A DNA stretch of 64,000 nucleotides from Lunularia cruciata (lineage: Eukaryota > Streptophyta > Marchantiopsida > Lunulariales > Lunulariaceae): the NCBI GenBank assembly GCA_948567375.1, contig OX419757.1:55428001-55492000 (forward strand), written 5' to 3'. Positions within the stretch are counted from its first letter, which is position 1. Each line of letters opens with the position of its first letter. Under the pieces are notes generated by a model. It saw only the letters and a list, made by a program, of their open reading frames with translations. It ran no database searches and was not told the DNA's origin. Positions 32,281 through 42,879 of the stretch are shown piece after piece. Made by a program: the position numbers and the translations under genes.

Positions 32281-33392
32281 CTTGATGGGAACACATAAGC
32301 TTGGATCTCATCATGTCCTTGCCCAAGACAAAGCAAGGTCACACAAATATCGTGGTGTTTGTGGATAAGCTTAGTAAGCAAATCCATTTGGTGCCAACCT
32401 TTGATAACGTGGATGCTCTAACATTGGTGCATATCTACTATGACATTGTCTTCAAGCATCATGGGATGCCTTGTGTACTCATCTTTGATCATGATCCTCA
32501 ATTCATTGGAAAAGTTTGGCAAGCACTCTTCCAAATACTTGACACTAAGCTTGCTTTGCCACAACCTATCATCCTCAAATTGATGGACAAAGAGAATGTG
32601 TAAATTGCACCTTGGAATATATACTTTGTGCCTTTGTTAACATCCACCATACCAATTGGGATGAATGTTTTGCAACTATAGAGTTTGGATACAATAATTC
32701 CAAATAGGCAAGCACTAGTTCTCTCCTTTCATCCTCAATTTTGGCCAAGATCCACTTGTTCTAGATTCCATTCTTGCTCCTCCTCCATCTCATGTTCTTC
32801 ATACTTCCACCTTCTTGACCACCATATCTCATCTCTCCAACAAGCTAAATCTCATCTCCTTGTTGTTCAGAATTGGTAAAAACAATATGCAGACCACCAT
32901 TATTGTGATCTCACTTTTCAAGTTGATGATAAGGTGATGCTTTCCTCTAGTAACCTATCCTTCCCACTTGATACCCAAGTTTGTAAACTTGCCCCTAATT
33001 AGATAAGACCCTTTGATATCACCCAAATTATCTCTCTTGTTGCTTATCGACTTGCCTTGCCTTGTCATATGCGTATCCATCCTATCTTTCACATTCCCAA
33101 GTTGAAACCTTTTGTTCCTAACACATCTTCTTTTTCTTCTTGTGTCCAACCTCCTCCTCCTCCCATCCATATCAATGATCATGAGGAGTACAAAGTTGAT
33201 TGTATCCTTGCACATTGCCACATTCAACAAGGCCGCCAACAATATACAGAGTACAAAGTCCTTTGGAAAGGGTATCTTCTTCATGATGCCACATGGGAAC
33301 CTCTTTCTCATCTCCATAATGCACAAACGGCCATCCAAGAGTTTGAAGCTTCAATAACAATGAGGACGTCACCAACTAGCAATGGGAGAATA
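32281..33392 (+). pseudogene. A2 integrase and chromodomain
   Basis: The frame at 32,301-32,603 encodes the integrase core with MDLIMSLP and IFDHDPQFIG (first two catalytic Asp residues). A frameshift falls before the third catalytic residue. The frame at 33,057-33,428 encodes the chromodomain, from EYKVDCILAHCHIQQ to TEYKVLWKGYLLHDATWEPL, apparently complete. The purine tract GCAATGGGAGAATA precedes the 3' LTR. Confidence 0.8.
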
Positions 33393-33642
33393 TATAACAA
33401 TATAGAATTTAGCGACCAAGTTAGTTAGGGCTAACAAAGTAGCAAATAGGACAAATTAGTCTAGAATATTCCAAAAGTATCTAGGAAACTTCTTAGGAAG
33501 CTTTTGGCTAGCTTAACTTGCACCCCAAGTAGGTAGCATCTAGAAGGAAGTTTCTAGAAGCTTCCAACTAGCTTAGCTTGCAAGCCAAGTAAACAACTTT
33601 TAGAAGGAAACTTCTTGAGAAGCTTCTCAAGGGCTTGTATAC
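33393..33642 (+). repeat. 3' LTR of A2, first part
   Basis: It begins TATAACAATATAGAATTTAG (TG start mutated to TA) and aligns with the A2 5' LTR as far as GGGCTTGTATAC. It is then interrupted by B2; the rest is at 34,419-34,538. Confidence 0.8.
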
Positions 33643-34418
33643 TATAATACCAAGAGCTAGCCATATGATCTAGATGTGAAATTTATGTATACTATAATAC
33701 CAAGAGCTAGCCATATGATCTAGATGTGAAATTTGGTTTAGTAAGATCTGGAATGATGTTATACATGATGGACAAAATAGATCAGATAGAAATATCATCA
33801 AAAGAGTACTTCTACTAATAGGGCAAAAACCAAAATATACTCAAAAACTTTAGAACCAATAGCTAGACATATGATCTAAAGCTGAAGATTGGTTTGGTAA
33901 CATCTGGAAGGATGTTACACATGATGGACTAGATAGATCAAAAAGAGGTATCACCAAAAGAGGACTTCTACTAATAGAGTAGGAATTGAAATATGTCAAA
34001 TCTTTGAAGGCAATTTGGAGGTCTAATCGGATGAATTAGGCCTCAAAAATGTATGTATTCTTCCCTATTGGAGGAAAGGTTGGCCTTCCCTCCCCTTGGT
34101 TTGTCTCATTAAGAGCTTTCCAATGGTACCTCATCCACATGATTATGAGATTCCTACAAGAAGATTCTCTAAAAAATTCCCTCAGGCCAAAGCTTGTTTG
34201 ACCAACCAAATAGGACCAGGACCAACATGTCACCCATCCAAGTAAGTAATCCAAGGGTGGAGCTTGCAAACATGTCACCTATCTATGTGCCTAATCCTAT
34301 GCTGGAGCTTCCTTGGAGGAGATCATCTTTGTCTATAGAATAAAGAGAAGGTGCTCCTTTGAGGCATCGGAGTTTGAGTGTGAAACTTGTGTTTGTTTGC
34401 TATCCTTGCAACATTACA
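33643..34418 (+). mobile_element. Solo LTR, family B (B2) inside the A2 3' LTR
   Basis: It starts TATAATACCAAGAGC (family start TGTAATACC, G to A) and ends TTGCAACATTACA. It is the long form with a duplicated internal unit. The first 50 bp together with adjacent A2 bases are tandemly duplicated (33,637-33,686 and 33,687-33,736). Target duplications are not clear because of that rearrangement. The A2 LTR resumes at about 34,424 with CTATAAATACCAAAGCC. Confidence 0.8.
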
Positions 34419-34538
34419 TGTAATATCTATAAATACCAAAGCCAAAGCTCATGCTAGGCATTTGGAGTTTCTCTCATTCAAGTCTCCCAATGTGAGCTTC
34501 CATTCTCTTATTTCTCTCTTGGGTCTCGGTCTTTTACA
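34419..34538 (+). repeat. 3' LTR of A2, second part
   Basis: TATAAATACCAAAGCCAAAG to GGTCTCGGTCTTTTACA matches 28,478-28,588. It contains the TATA box and the 3' terminus. Confidence 0.85.
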
Positions 34539-35316
34539 AAGCAAGTGATGTGTTTTGGTATCAAATTAACTATTCTTATAGTAATGCTTGAGACATCCAA
34601 GCATAAAGTGTTAGGTAAAGCTATGGGCCTGAATTATTTGACTAGGAGTGTGAGCCTTGGCTTGCTAGAGCAGCATAAGATGCACTTGATATGCATCACC
34701 ACTTGGACACCTATGAACTTTGTGCATATTGAGACAATTTAGGTACATGTTGGAGGCCATAGACTGAGTGGGCAAGGTATTCTTGGGACACAACTTGCTG
34801 CTACTAGTGAGAGTTTTCTACTTGGGGCCCATCTAGGTGAGCATGATTGACTAGGGTAACACCCTTGGTCTACTTGGGATGCAACTAGAGGACATATGGA
34901 GCTTGCAACCAGAGCAGAGTGACTTTTCAACACATTGAGGTTGGAGACTCTAGGGGTTGGAAGCATGATATTACTACTCCCAAGGGCCCAATGTAATAGC
35001 CAATCAATGCATCTTCCACTTCTGCATCAATTATAGAGGATACTTGGGAGCTAAACATTAAGCTTATAAGAGGAGAAAGACTAAGAGTTTGGTGGTTCTT
35101 GAGAAGAGCTACAAAAGCTATTTTGCCTTTAGTATGAAAGATTTGGGTGCTTTGAAAGGACCAAGTATTTAGATTAAGCTTACTAGTGATACATCAATTT
35201 TTTGATATCCCTACAATCTATAAATCTACAATGATATGGAGAGAGCATTGGTTTAGGGTTGCATTAGAGACCTTTTTGAGGCTAGTTTGATGGAGATTTT
35301 ACATGGAGAGTATGCT
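34539..35316 (+). pseudogene. Element E: methyltransferase C-terminus and start of reverse transcriptase
   Basis: The open frame from 34,545 begins MMCFGIKLTI and continues HKVLGKAMGLNYLT (34,602-34,646). This fits the C-terminal motifs of C5 methyltransferases (E-R..M-G-F, and a motif X-like L-G-x-A-M/V). After a decayed linker (GDSRGWKHDITTPKGP near 34,949-34,992), the reading KDLGALKGP, then IKLTSDTSIF (about 35,140-35,200), then RDLFEASLMEILHGEYA is typical of the segment just before the Ty3/gypsy reverse transcriptase palm. B3 is inserted at 35,317, and the reading resumes at 41,371. Confidence 0.55.
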
Positions 35317-35869
35317 TTTAATACCAATAGCTAGACATATTATCTAGAGGTGGAAATTGACTTTGTAACATCTAGAAAGATGTTGTGTATAATGTGATAG
35401 GTAAACAAATAGAGGTGTCACCAAAAGAGTACTTCTACTGATAGGGCATAAATTGAAAATAGCCTAAAAACTTTAGAGCCAATTTTGGAAGCCTAAACAG
35501 ATGAATTAGGCCTCAAATTCTCTACCCTATGATTCATCTCATTGAGAGCTTTCAAATGGTACCTCATCCATGTGATTATAAGCTCCTTATAGGAAGATTC
35601 TTTAAAGATTTCCTCCAATCAAACCTATTTGACCAACTAGATAGGACAAGGACTGATATATCACCCATCCAAGCAATTAATATAAGGGTGGAGCTTGCAA
35701 ACAGGTCACCAATTCATGCATATGATCCAAGGGTGGAGCTTCCTTTGAGGGGACCCTCCTTGCTATATAATAAAAAGAAGGTGCTACTTTGGGGCATCAA
35801 AGTTTGAGTGTGAAGTTGGTGTTTCCTCTCTTATCTCTTGGAGAGTTCTCTTGTCCTCGGAGTATTACA
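35317..35869 (+). repeat. 5' LTR of B3 (553 bp, short form)
   Basis: It begins TTTAATACCAATAGC (family TGTAATACC) and ends CGGAGTATTACA. It lacks the internal 156-bp duplication found in B1, B2 and B4. A TATA-like CTATATAATAAAAAG lies near 35,763. Confidence 0.85.
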
Positions 35870-35877
35870 ATGGTATC

Positions 35878-36507
35878 TGTAACACCCATTTGTGCATGTG
35901 TGTGGTATTTGATATTTAGCTTGGTATTACAAGTACTTGAAAGATATTATTTATATAGATATAAAGGATGGTTCTACATTAGTCATGATTAGCTAGAGTT
36001 AATCATAGCTAAGATAGAGTGGACCTTACTTTAGAGAAGTGGAAAAGATGAGCACCACTATTCTGAATTCTAATGTGTTGACTTGGTATTATTCCTAGGT
36101 GTTTGGCTTTGAGGAAAGAGTTGAGAACTCTTGGGCCCGCAACCCTTTTTGTTTAGGATTCTTCTATAGTCCAAGGATTGCCCATGTGAAGGAATCCTTG
36201 ACCTAGTGGTTGGGTCAAGATAAGATCACATGCTAGTGGAATATGCCCATGTGAGTGGATATTCCTTTCTACTTTTTGACTTTACTTGACTTTTAGTCTA
36301 GTAACTTGAGTTACTATGGTAATTAGTAACTTTGGTGCATAACTATTTCATAAGTACAAACAAGGGATGAGGAGGTACTCATCATCTTTTCATTTGCAAC
36401 TACCTCTCCCTCATTGACTTCTCTAGTGAGTAATGTCTTGATTCCATGGTGCACTACCATAATAGCCATCAGAGGTTCATCTTGAGTGAGAGATAAGCCG
36501 GCTCACA
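35878..36507 (+). mobile_element. Solo LTR, family D (D2), in the primer site of B3
   Basis: It runs from TGTAACACCC to GCCGGCTCACA with TATC on both sides (35,874-35,877 and 36,508-36,511). At 630 bp it is about 62 bp shorter than the D1 LTRs, mainly through loss of the segment after GTAATGTCTTGA. It is more diverged from D1 than the D1 LTRs are from each other. Confidence 0.95.
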
Positions 36508-36663
36508 TATCAAAGTAGATGTTTTAATTCAAGAGAGTGGATCACACATTTGGGAAGAACATAGGCTACTAAGATTAGGTAATTTTGGAGGGAGAAAGCA
36601 TAGTGCAATTGTTAGACTTGGAAGTGTCTTAGAGAGAGGATAGGATGGAGGTGCATGGAAGAC

Positions 36664-37075
36664 AATTTCCTGCACTTAGCTTACCATTCTTGAATCCATT
36701 CCACATTAAGATTATGTATATCTAACATAAGTAAATGAGAGTATCTTTCATTTATCATTTTGGAGCAAAATTCATAAATAGAGTAATGAATTCACCAAAC
36801 CCGGTGATTCTACATATGATGGTATATGACAGAGAGTGGGACTTGAAAATCTACATTCTATTATGATGCTATGGATCTGAATGTACCAAATCCTCACCTT
36901 TTCAACATGCAAGTAGAAATATATTATGTGATTCAGCCAACTGTGATGTTTAGGGATTTTGTAGTCCACAATTTTGGTGAGGAACATTATCAATAAGTGA
37001 TGGCCTCCAAGGTCCTAATAGTAGTCCCAATAGCTTGTGCTCCCTCTTGAGTGATCATATCAACTCTCTATTGAA
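36664..37075 (+). pseudogene. B3 leader: two degenerate copies of the leader domain
   Basis: Copy 1 (36,664-36,844) reads LNPFHIKIMYI, then MRVSFIYHFGAKFINRVMNS and PNPVILHMMVYDREWDLKI, with two in-frame stops. Copy 2 (36,868-37,075) reads MDLNVPNPHLFNMQVEI, then VMFRDFVVHNFGEEHYQ and VLIVVPIACAPS, also with stops. Both align with B4 61,881-62,310. Function is unknown. Confidence 0.5.
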
Positions 37076-37109
37076 GTAGGAAGTAGCAATTGAATATTGG
37101 TTGTGTGTA

Positions 37110-38510
37110 GGAATCATAGATCTACACTACAAGAGTTGATGCAAGGAATGTGAATGAGTTTTGAGAGATCAAGATGACAATGGAAGAATTGCAAATCAAG
37201 TACATACCGTCAAGAATGCTCAAGTAATGCAAGAAGGAGAACCATCTCAACAACCAACACAAAAATCAAAGTGCATGGAGAGTTACTCATGCCAATGATA
37301 TCTATCCCAATCAACAACCAAGCCATATTGTTACTCTAAATAAAAAAGATATGCAGCATTGAACCCTACAGGGGAAAATGTTCCATAGGAGTAGTGGAAA
37401 ATTGGATCTCAAGAATGAATCTCTACCTTTGATTATTCACAATTGAGATCATTGATCATTCTGTAGGCATGTTTGCATGTGGGTACTTGACCAATAAAGC
37501 ACTCACATGGTATGATCATTGTTAGTAGAAGGAAGAGAGGTCACTTGGACATCCATGCAAGAAGTGCTGCAAAAGAATTTCCAATCTATGGATTCTATGC
37601 AAATGGCCCAAACCAGACTCTAAGGGTTGAAGCAAAAGAATAGCTAACACGAATATGTGGAGGTGTTTCTTGATCTACAAGTTGCGATAATTGATATGAG
37701 TCTAGCTAAAGCTCTTGATAACTTCAAAAGGGGATTAAAAGGTCTGATTTGTCAAGAGATAATGGTATAAAATCCTCACACTATTTTTGATGCCATTGCT
37801 TGCGCTCAAAGAATAGTAGGGGCACTTGGAGGAGGTGAAGTGGTAACACCAATGCAAAACTATTGGGCTGAGATACACCATTTTGGTGGACCAATTCCTA
37901 TGGAATTGGGCAACATTTTGTTTTGAGACCAACAAAGAAGACCTCTCCAAGGAGAACGGGGTGGGTTGAAGAAAGGAAAGAAGGAGTCCCATGAGGAGAA
38001 GAGGCTCAACCAAAACAATGATGCTATTATAATTGTGGCCAAATTGGGCACATAGCCATCAATTGTCATGCTTGTCATCTTAGAGGCCCTCGGTCTCCAT
38101 ACAAGCAACCTCTAAACCACATGGAGAGATGAATTGAAAAGGAGGATGCTAACATCACATTGGAAAAGACAGATTGCCAGTAAATATACCCTGTGGCCTT
38201 ACTAGCTTGGTGAAGAACAGTAAAAGCAAGAGAAGGAAGAGGATGAGTGTGCAAAGGTGGAGAAAGAAAAATGCACAATTAATTGTTGTAGATGGAATGC
38301 TAGAAGGCAATCCGATGAGAGTGTTGATAGACCCTAGAGCAATAGAGAATTTCTTGTCTTGCTTTGTTGCAATGAGGCTGGGGATGAAACTAGAGAAGGA
38401 TGAGAATGATGAAGTAGAGCTACCTAATTGTACTCTTTGTAGGGGAGTATCAAGAAGCAATCAAGTGGTGAGTAATATTGTTAGCTCATTATGATGAAAT
38501 ATTAAGCATA
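37110..38510 (+). pseudogene. B3 gag, zinc knuckle and protease, decayed
   Basis: The gag reading (ENWISRMN, FACGYLTNKALTWYD, then QEIMV.NPHTIFDAIACAQR) parallels B4. The knuckle near 38,020-38,070 reads CYYNCGQIGHIAINC, with the first Cys pair shifted by one substitution. The protease frame 38,174-38,494 has VLIDPRAIENFLS where B4 has VLIDSGATENFLS, so the catalytic D-S-G is destroyed. Confidence 0.75.
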
Positions 38511-38689
38511 CCGTGGATGGAGCACTACAACCCCATGATGGATTGGAGAAAGAAAAGTAGTGAAAAATAGTCAATGGAAGATCTTTGGGGTCAAAGAAAG
38601 ATCACAAAGGCAAGAGCTACCTCTCTATGTTGTAAGGACCACATCTATTGGTAAGACAAATAGATGTTTCATAAGTCTGATAAGAGAAG

Positions 38690-40290
38690 TCTAGAGCGTC
38701 CAACACAATGGACAAATTCTTGAGAAATTGAAAGATGTGGTCAAAGAGTTTCAAGATATCTTTTGAGATGAATTACCTGTAGGTTTACCACCAAAAAAGA
38801 GACTAGATCATAAAATTGAGATATTCATTGGGAAGACACCTCCTTGTAAGATGCGATATAGACTATCACCTCATGATTTGGAGGAATATAAGGCTCAAAT
38901 CAAGGATATGTTGTAGAAGGGGTTTATCCAACCCAACATATAACCATATGGGGCTCTAGTATTGTTTGTGAAGAAGAAGGAAAAAATAATGCGCATGTGC
39001 ATTGACTACTGGGGGCTAAATAAAAAATGATGAAGAATAAATACCCATTAAACTTGCATGGATGACTTGTTTGATCAACTCAATGGAACAAGGCACTTCA
39101 CCAAGCTTGACCTGCGGAACAGTTATAACCAAATCAAGATTGCGTAGGAAGACATACACAAAATAGTCTTTTGAACAAAGTATGGTCACTTTGAGTACTT
39201 GGTGATACCATTTGGCCTCACCAATGCTCCAACCACTTTCTTGAGTTTGATAAATGACATATTTTACCCACACTTGGATAAATTTGTTATCATTTTCCTT
39301 GATGACATCTTAGTCTACAATAGGAAAATGATATAGCACAAGCAACATTTGTGAGAAGTCCTCCACATTTTGCAACAGAATCAATTGTATGCCAAAATCT
39401 CAAACTGCAAGTTTGGCAAATTTGAAGTAGATTACTTAGGGCATAGAGTAAGTGCAGAAGGTATTCAAGTGCTAGTATATAAAATAGAGAGGTCATTCAA
39501 AAATGTGGTGCTTCAAAAGATCAGACTCAAATCAAGAGTTTCTTGGGCTTGACATGGTTTTATTATCAACTTGTCAAGGACTTCTCCAAGATTGTACCAC
39601 CTCTAACAATACTATTGGGCAAGGGGAAGAAGTGGATGTGGGGAACTACACAAGAATTGGCCTTTCAAGAGTTGAAAGGCATGTTACGATAGGCACAAAT
39701 CTTGAAATAGTATGACTTGAAACGTCCAATCAAGATGGATGTAGATGCATCAAGCGTAGCAATAGGAGTAGTCCTACAACTAGAATGGCAAGACGGATGA
39801 CACCCAATTGCATATTTCTCTTGGAATTTGTTACCAATAGAATGCAACTATCATGCCACCAAACAACAAGAGTTGGACATTTTCCTCGCAACCAAGCATT
39901 GGAAGCACTATCTTGGTGAGAAGGCATTCATGGTAGAGATAGACCATAAACCTCTAATCTACCTTGAGACACAAAAAGATCTTTATTGTCAATAGATTTG
40001 GTGGGCAAAGTAGAGACAACAGTTCAACATGACAATCACATATGTGGAAAGCAAGAAGCAACTTGCAAATGCATTCACTTGGATGCCGATGGTAAACAAT
40101 TTTGTGGTGAAAGTCAAGATGAACCTTGAATTTTGGCCACGGATTCTTGTTGCTACAAAAACTAATCCACAAATTGTAGGTGCTCAATCATCCAAAGGCA
40201 TCACTATCACCCAAGGACTCACCTTTTGTGATGGTAGGTTATGGATCCTAGATGCCACGGATCTAATAACCACCAACTTAGTAGAATGTC
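38690..40290 (+). pseudogene. B3 reverse transcriptase, RNase H and integrase zinc domain, decayed
   Basis: Readable motifs are [74 protein letters not shown] (about 39,285-39,320) and VDYLGHRVSAEGIQV. RNase H has KMDVDASSVAIGVVLQ, HATKQQELDIFLATKHWKHY and VEIDHKPL. The 117-codon frame 40,029-40,382 runs from the end of RNase H into the integrase zinc domain (HDFAITRHIGVDKTLETI). In-frame stops are common, frameshifts fewer. Confidence 0.8.
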
Positions 40291-40295
40291 ATGAT

Positions 40296-40548
40296 TTTGC
40301 CATTACACGTCACATTGGAGTGGACAAGACTTTAGAAACAATTAAACTACATCTTAGTACAATAAACTTTAGAAACAGTTAAACTGTTTCTAAAGTCTTG
40401 TCCACTCCAATGTGACGTGTAATGGCAAACATGAAATGACTGTGCTACAATCATTTCATGATTCCACATATGTGGAAACATATGTGTAGTAAGGAAACAT
40501 GAAATGCTAGATGGATCTTGCATCTAGCATTTCATGTTTCCTTACTAC
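40296..40548. repeat. Cascade of perfect inverted repeats in B3
   Basis: Arm 40,296-40,340 (45 nt, starting TTTGCCATTACACGTC) is perfectly complementary to 40,385-40,429. A 28-nt arm at 40,486-40,513 pairs perfectly with 40,521-40,548 around a 7-nt loop. Shorter pairs lie between: CATGAAATGA (40,430) with TCATTTCATG (40,451), and CCACATATGTGG. The block sits where the integrase catalytic core should be. Confidence 0.9.
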
Positions 40549-40773
40549 GTAGATATGCACCTTGATCACCCCACTTCTCTTCCTTTTGGGAAAGTCAGCC
40601 TTGTCCAACTCTCAATGATGACACAAAGGAATATGAAGTCAAATGTATTCTATTGGAAAGGGTACCCATTGTATGAGGCAACTTGGGAGCCAACAACCAA
40701 CTTGACTAATGCACCGGTGTTACCTCAAGCTTTTGAGCAACAACTTTGTAACAAGGACGTTACATCTTAAAAG
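40549..40773 (+). pseudogene. B3 chromodomain and purine tract
   Basis: The open frame 40,534-40,770 encodes FYWKGYPLYEATWEPTTNLT, a chromodomain core with W-K-G-Y and A-T-W-E-P, then a C-terminal tail. It ends in AAAAGGGGGGAGGTC, the polypurine tract directly before the 3' LTR. Confidence 0.8.
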
Positions 40774-41367
40774 GGGGGAGGTCTATAATACCAATAGCTA
40801 GACATATTGTCTAAAGGTGAAAATTTGCTTGGTAACATCTAGAAGAATGTTGTGTATAATGGGCATAGGTAGAATAGATAGAGGTATCACCAAAAGAGTA
40901 CTTCTACTAATAGGGCAGAAACCAAAAATAGCTTGAAAACTTTGGAGCCTAAACGGATGAATTAGGCCTAAAAAATGAAATGATTGTTTCCCTTTGGAAG
41001 AAAAGGCTTGCCTTCTCTTCCCTATGATTTGTCTCATTGAGAGCTTTCTAATGATACCTCCTCACCCATGCAATTCCAAGCTCTCTATAGGAAGATTCCT
41101 TAAAAATTCCCTTTGATCAAAACTTTTGACCAACTAGATAGGACAAGGATTGACATGTCACCCACCAAGCAACTAATCTAAGGGTGGAGCTTGTGGACAG
41201 GTCACAAATCCATATATCTGATCCAAGGGTGGAGCTTCCTTTGAGTGGATCCTCCTTGCTAATATAATAGAGATAAGGTGCTCCTTTGGGGCATCAAAGT
41301 ATTGAGTGTGAAGTTGGTGTTTTTTCTCTTATCTCTTGGAGAGTTCTCTTGTCCTTGGAGTATTACA
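40774..41367 (+). repeat. 3' LTR of B3 (short form)
   Basis: It runs from TATAATACCAATAGCTAGAC to CTTGGAGTATTACA and is alignable with 35,317-35,869, with several small indels and many substitutions, which implies an old insertion. Confidence 0.85.
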
Positions 41368-41370
41368 ACA

Positions 41371-42600
41371 ATGCTTCAACTATAGTGATGCCACCCAAGA
41401 AGGATATTCATGGAAACTACATAGATAGACAGATGTGTGGAGATTACCATCCTATTAACCAATAAACTAGGGCTGTTTTGTATGCCATGCCTACATTGGA
41501 GTAGATCTTTGATGCAATTTGGCATTCAAAGATCTTCAATGCTTTGGATCTTTGAGCAATATATCATCAATTGATAATTAGAGAGGAGTACAACTCCAAA
41601 ATAAAATTTTGGGCTATTGATCCACAAAATAAGGATGTGTTATATCAGTGAAGGTTCATTCTATTTTGGTTAGAAAACACTCTTGTTGAGCTCCACAGGA
41701 TCATGGATAGGATCCTAATGAGATTAGATTTTGCTTGGTGTTATATTGATGATATTTTGGTCTATAGTATTATTATGGATTGATGATATTTTGGTCTATA
41801 GTGTTATTATGGTGGAGCTTGAGAGACATTTGTTGGAGGTGTTTGAGAGGTTGAGATCTCATGGACTCAAATTACATCTTGGGAAGTGTAAATTCTTCCA
41901 CAAGCAGGTTGATTATTTGGGTCACATGATTTACCTTGGAAGGCTTGGTGTTCAATAGACCAAGGTGGAAGTTGTTACATTTATTCTTGGCCTACATATG
42001 TGAACAAAGTGTGAGCATTCCTTGGGTTGATGAACTTCTATCATTGATACGTTAGAGGATTTGGTGCCATTGCCAAAGGCGTTGACAAAGCCAACCAAAC
42101 TTACACATGATTAGTGTTGGAGAGATGAGCATGAGAAAGCTTTTATATAGCTCAAGGAGAGGTTGACATTTGCCTTTATTCTTAGGAGATTGATTAGAGG
42201 ATAATCATTCCAAGTTCATATTGATTGGAGAATGTTGGGGTTTGGAGATGTGATGACCCAATAGGATGATGAGCAAAAGGAGTTTATGGTGGTCTATGCT
42301 AGTCATTCCAAAAATTCAGCAGAAGCAAAGTATAGTTCATATGAGAGAAAGTTCTTGGTAGTAGTATATGCAATAGCACATTTCCAATATTACCTATTTG
42401 GTAACCCTTTCAATCACATCACTAATCATCAACCATTGAAGAGGTTGATAGAGTCCAAAAAGCTTTCAAGGAAGCTTGCATGATGTGCTATGATTTTACA
42501 AGAGTATGATTTCATGGTCACTCATAGACCTAAAATGATGAACTATGATGCAAATGGTTGAGTAGCCATGTCCCATCTAATACAATCAAACCAAAGCATG
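41371..42600 (+). pseudogene. Element E reverse transcriptase and RNase H
   Basis: Continuing after B3: IVMPPKKDIHGNYIDRQMCG, then DYHPINQ, IFNALDL, then the catalytic YIDDILVYS at 41,742-41,768. GLKLHLGKCKFFHKQVDYLG follows. RNase H is seen at 42,286-42,483 (AEAKYSSYERKFLVVVYAIA, HFQYYLFGNPF, ITNHQPLKRLI), then VTHRPKMMNYDANG. Frequent stops and a 34-bp tandem duplication at the YIDD codons inactivate it. It is clearly Ty3/gypsy-type. Confidence 0.8.
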
Positions 42601-42879
42601 TTAGCATGGTGAGACAAATAAGGAGATTGTGCCAGGTTGGCATGCATCTTCCTTTATATACATATTTTTTCTAAGGCCTTGGAGGTATTTCTCTTAGCAC
42701 ATACATGAAGAGTTGTTGAGGTCACAAATCCAAAGGGTGGAGATATTAGTGTAGGACCACAAGACATTCATGATGATGTCTTAGTGATGAATTATCTTCA
42801 CACTAGTGTTGTGGGTGGTATAGTTAGTGCTAAGGAGAGAGACCATATTCTTTAGTGAGCCAAGTGGTTTAGATTGGAG

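Larger units (their letters stand above)
28176..34538 (+). mobile_element. Chromovirus A2 (Ty3/gypsy), decayed
   Basis: It carries a 413-bp 5' LTR (28,176-28,588), primer-binding site, gag, protease, 60-bp repeat linker, reverse transcriptase, RNase H, integrase, chromodomain, purine tract and a 3' LTR (33,393-34,538) that is split by solo LTR B2. Flanks AAGCG (28,171-28,175) and AAGCA (34,539-34,543) are a 4-of-5 target duplication. It lies in element E inside the methyltransferase C-terminus. Confidence 0.9.
35317..41370 (+). mobile_element. Chromovirus B3 (Ty3/gypsy), decayed, integrase core missing
   Basis: 5' LTR 35,317-35,869, primer site 35,870-35,877 interrupted by solo LTR D2, leader with two degenerate leader domains, gag, protease, reverse transcriptase, RNase H, integrase zinc domain, palindromic block replacing the integrase core, chromodomain, purine tract (40,760-40,772) and 3' LTR 40,774-41,367. 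ATGCT occurs at 35,312-35,316 and at 41,371-41,375 and fits a target duplication, if three extra bases (ACA) at 41,368-41,370 are a repair or slippage addition. It interrupts the E reverse transcriptase. Confidence 0.85.
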
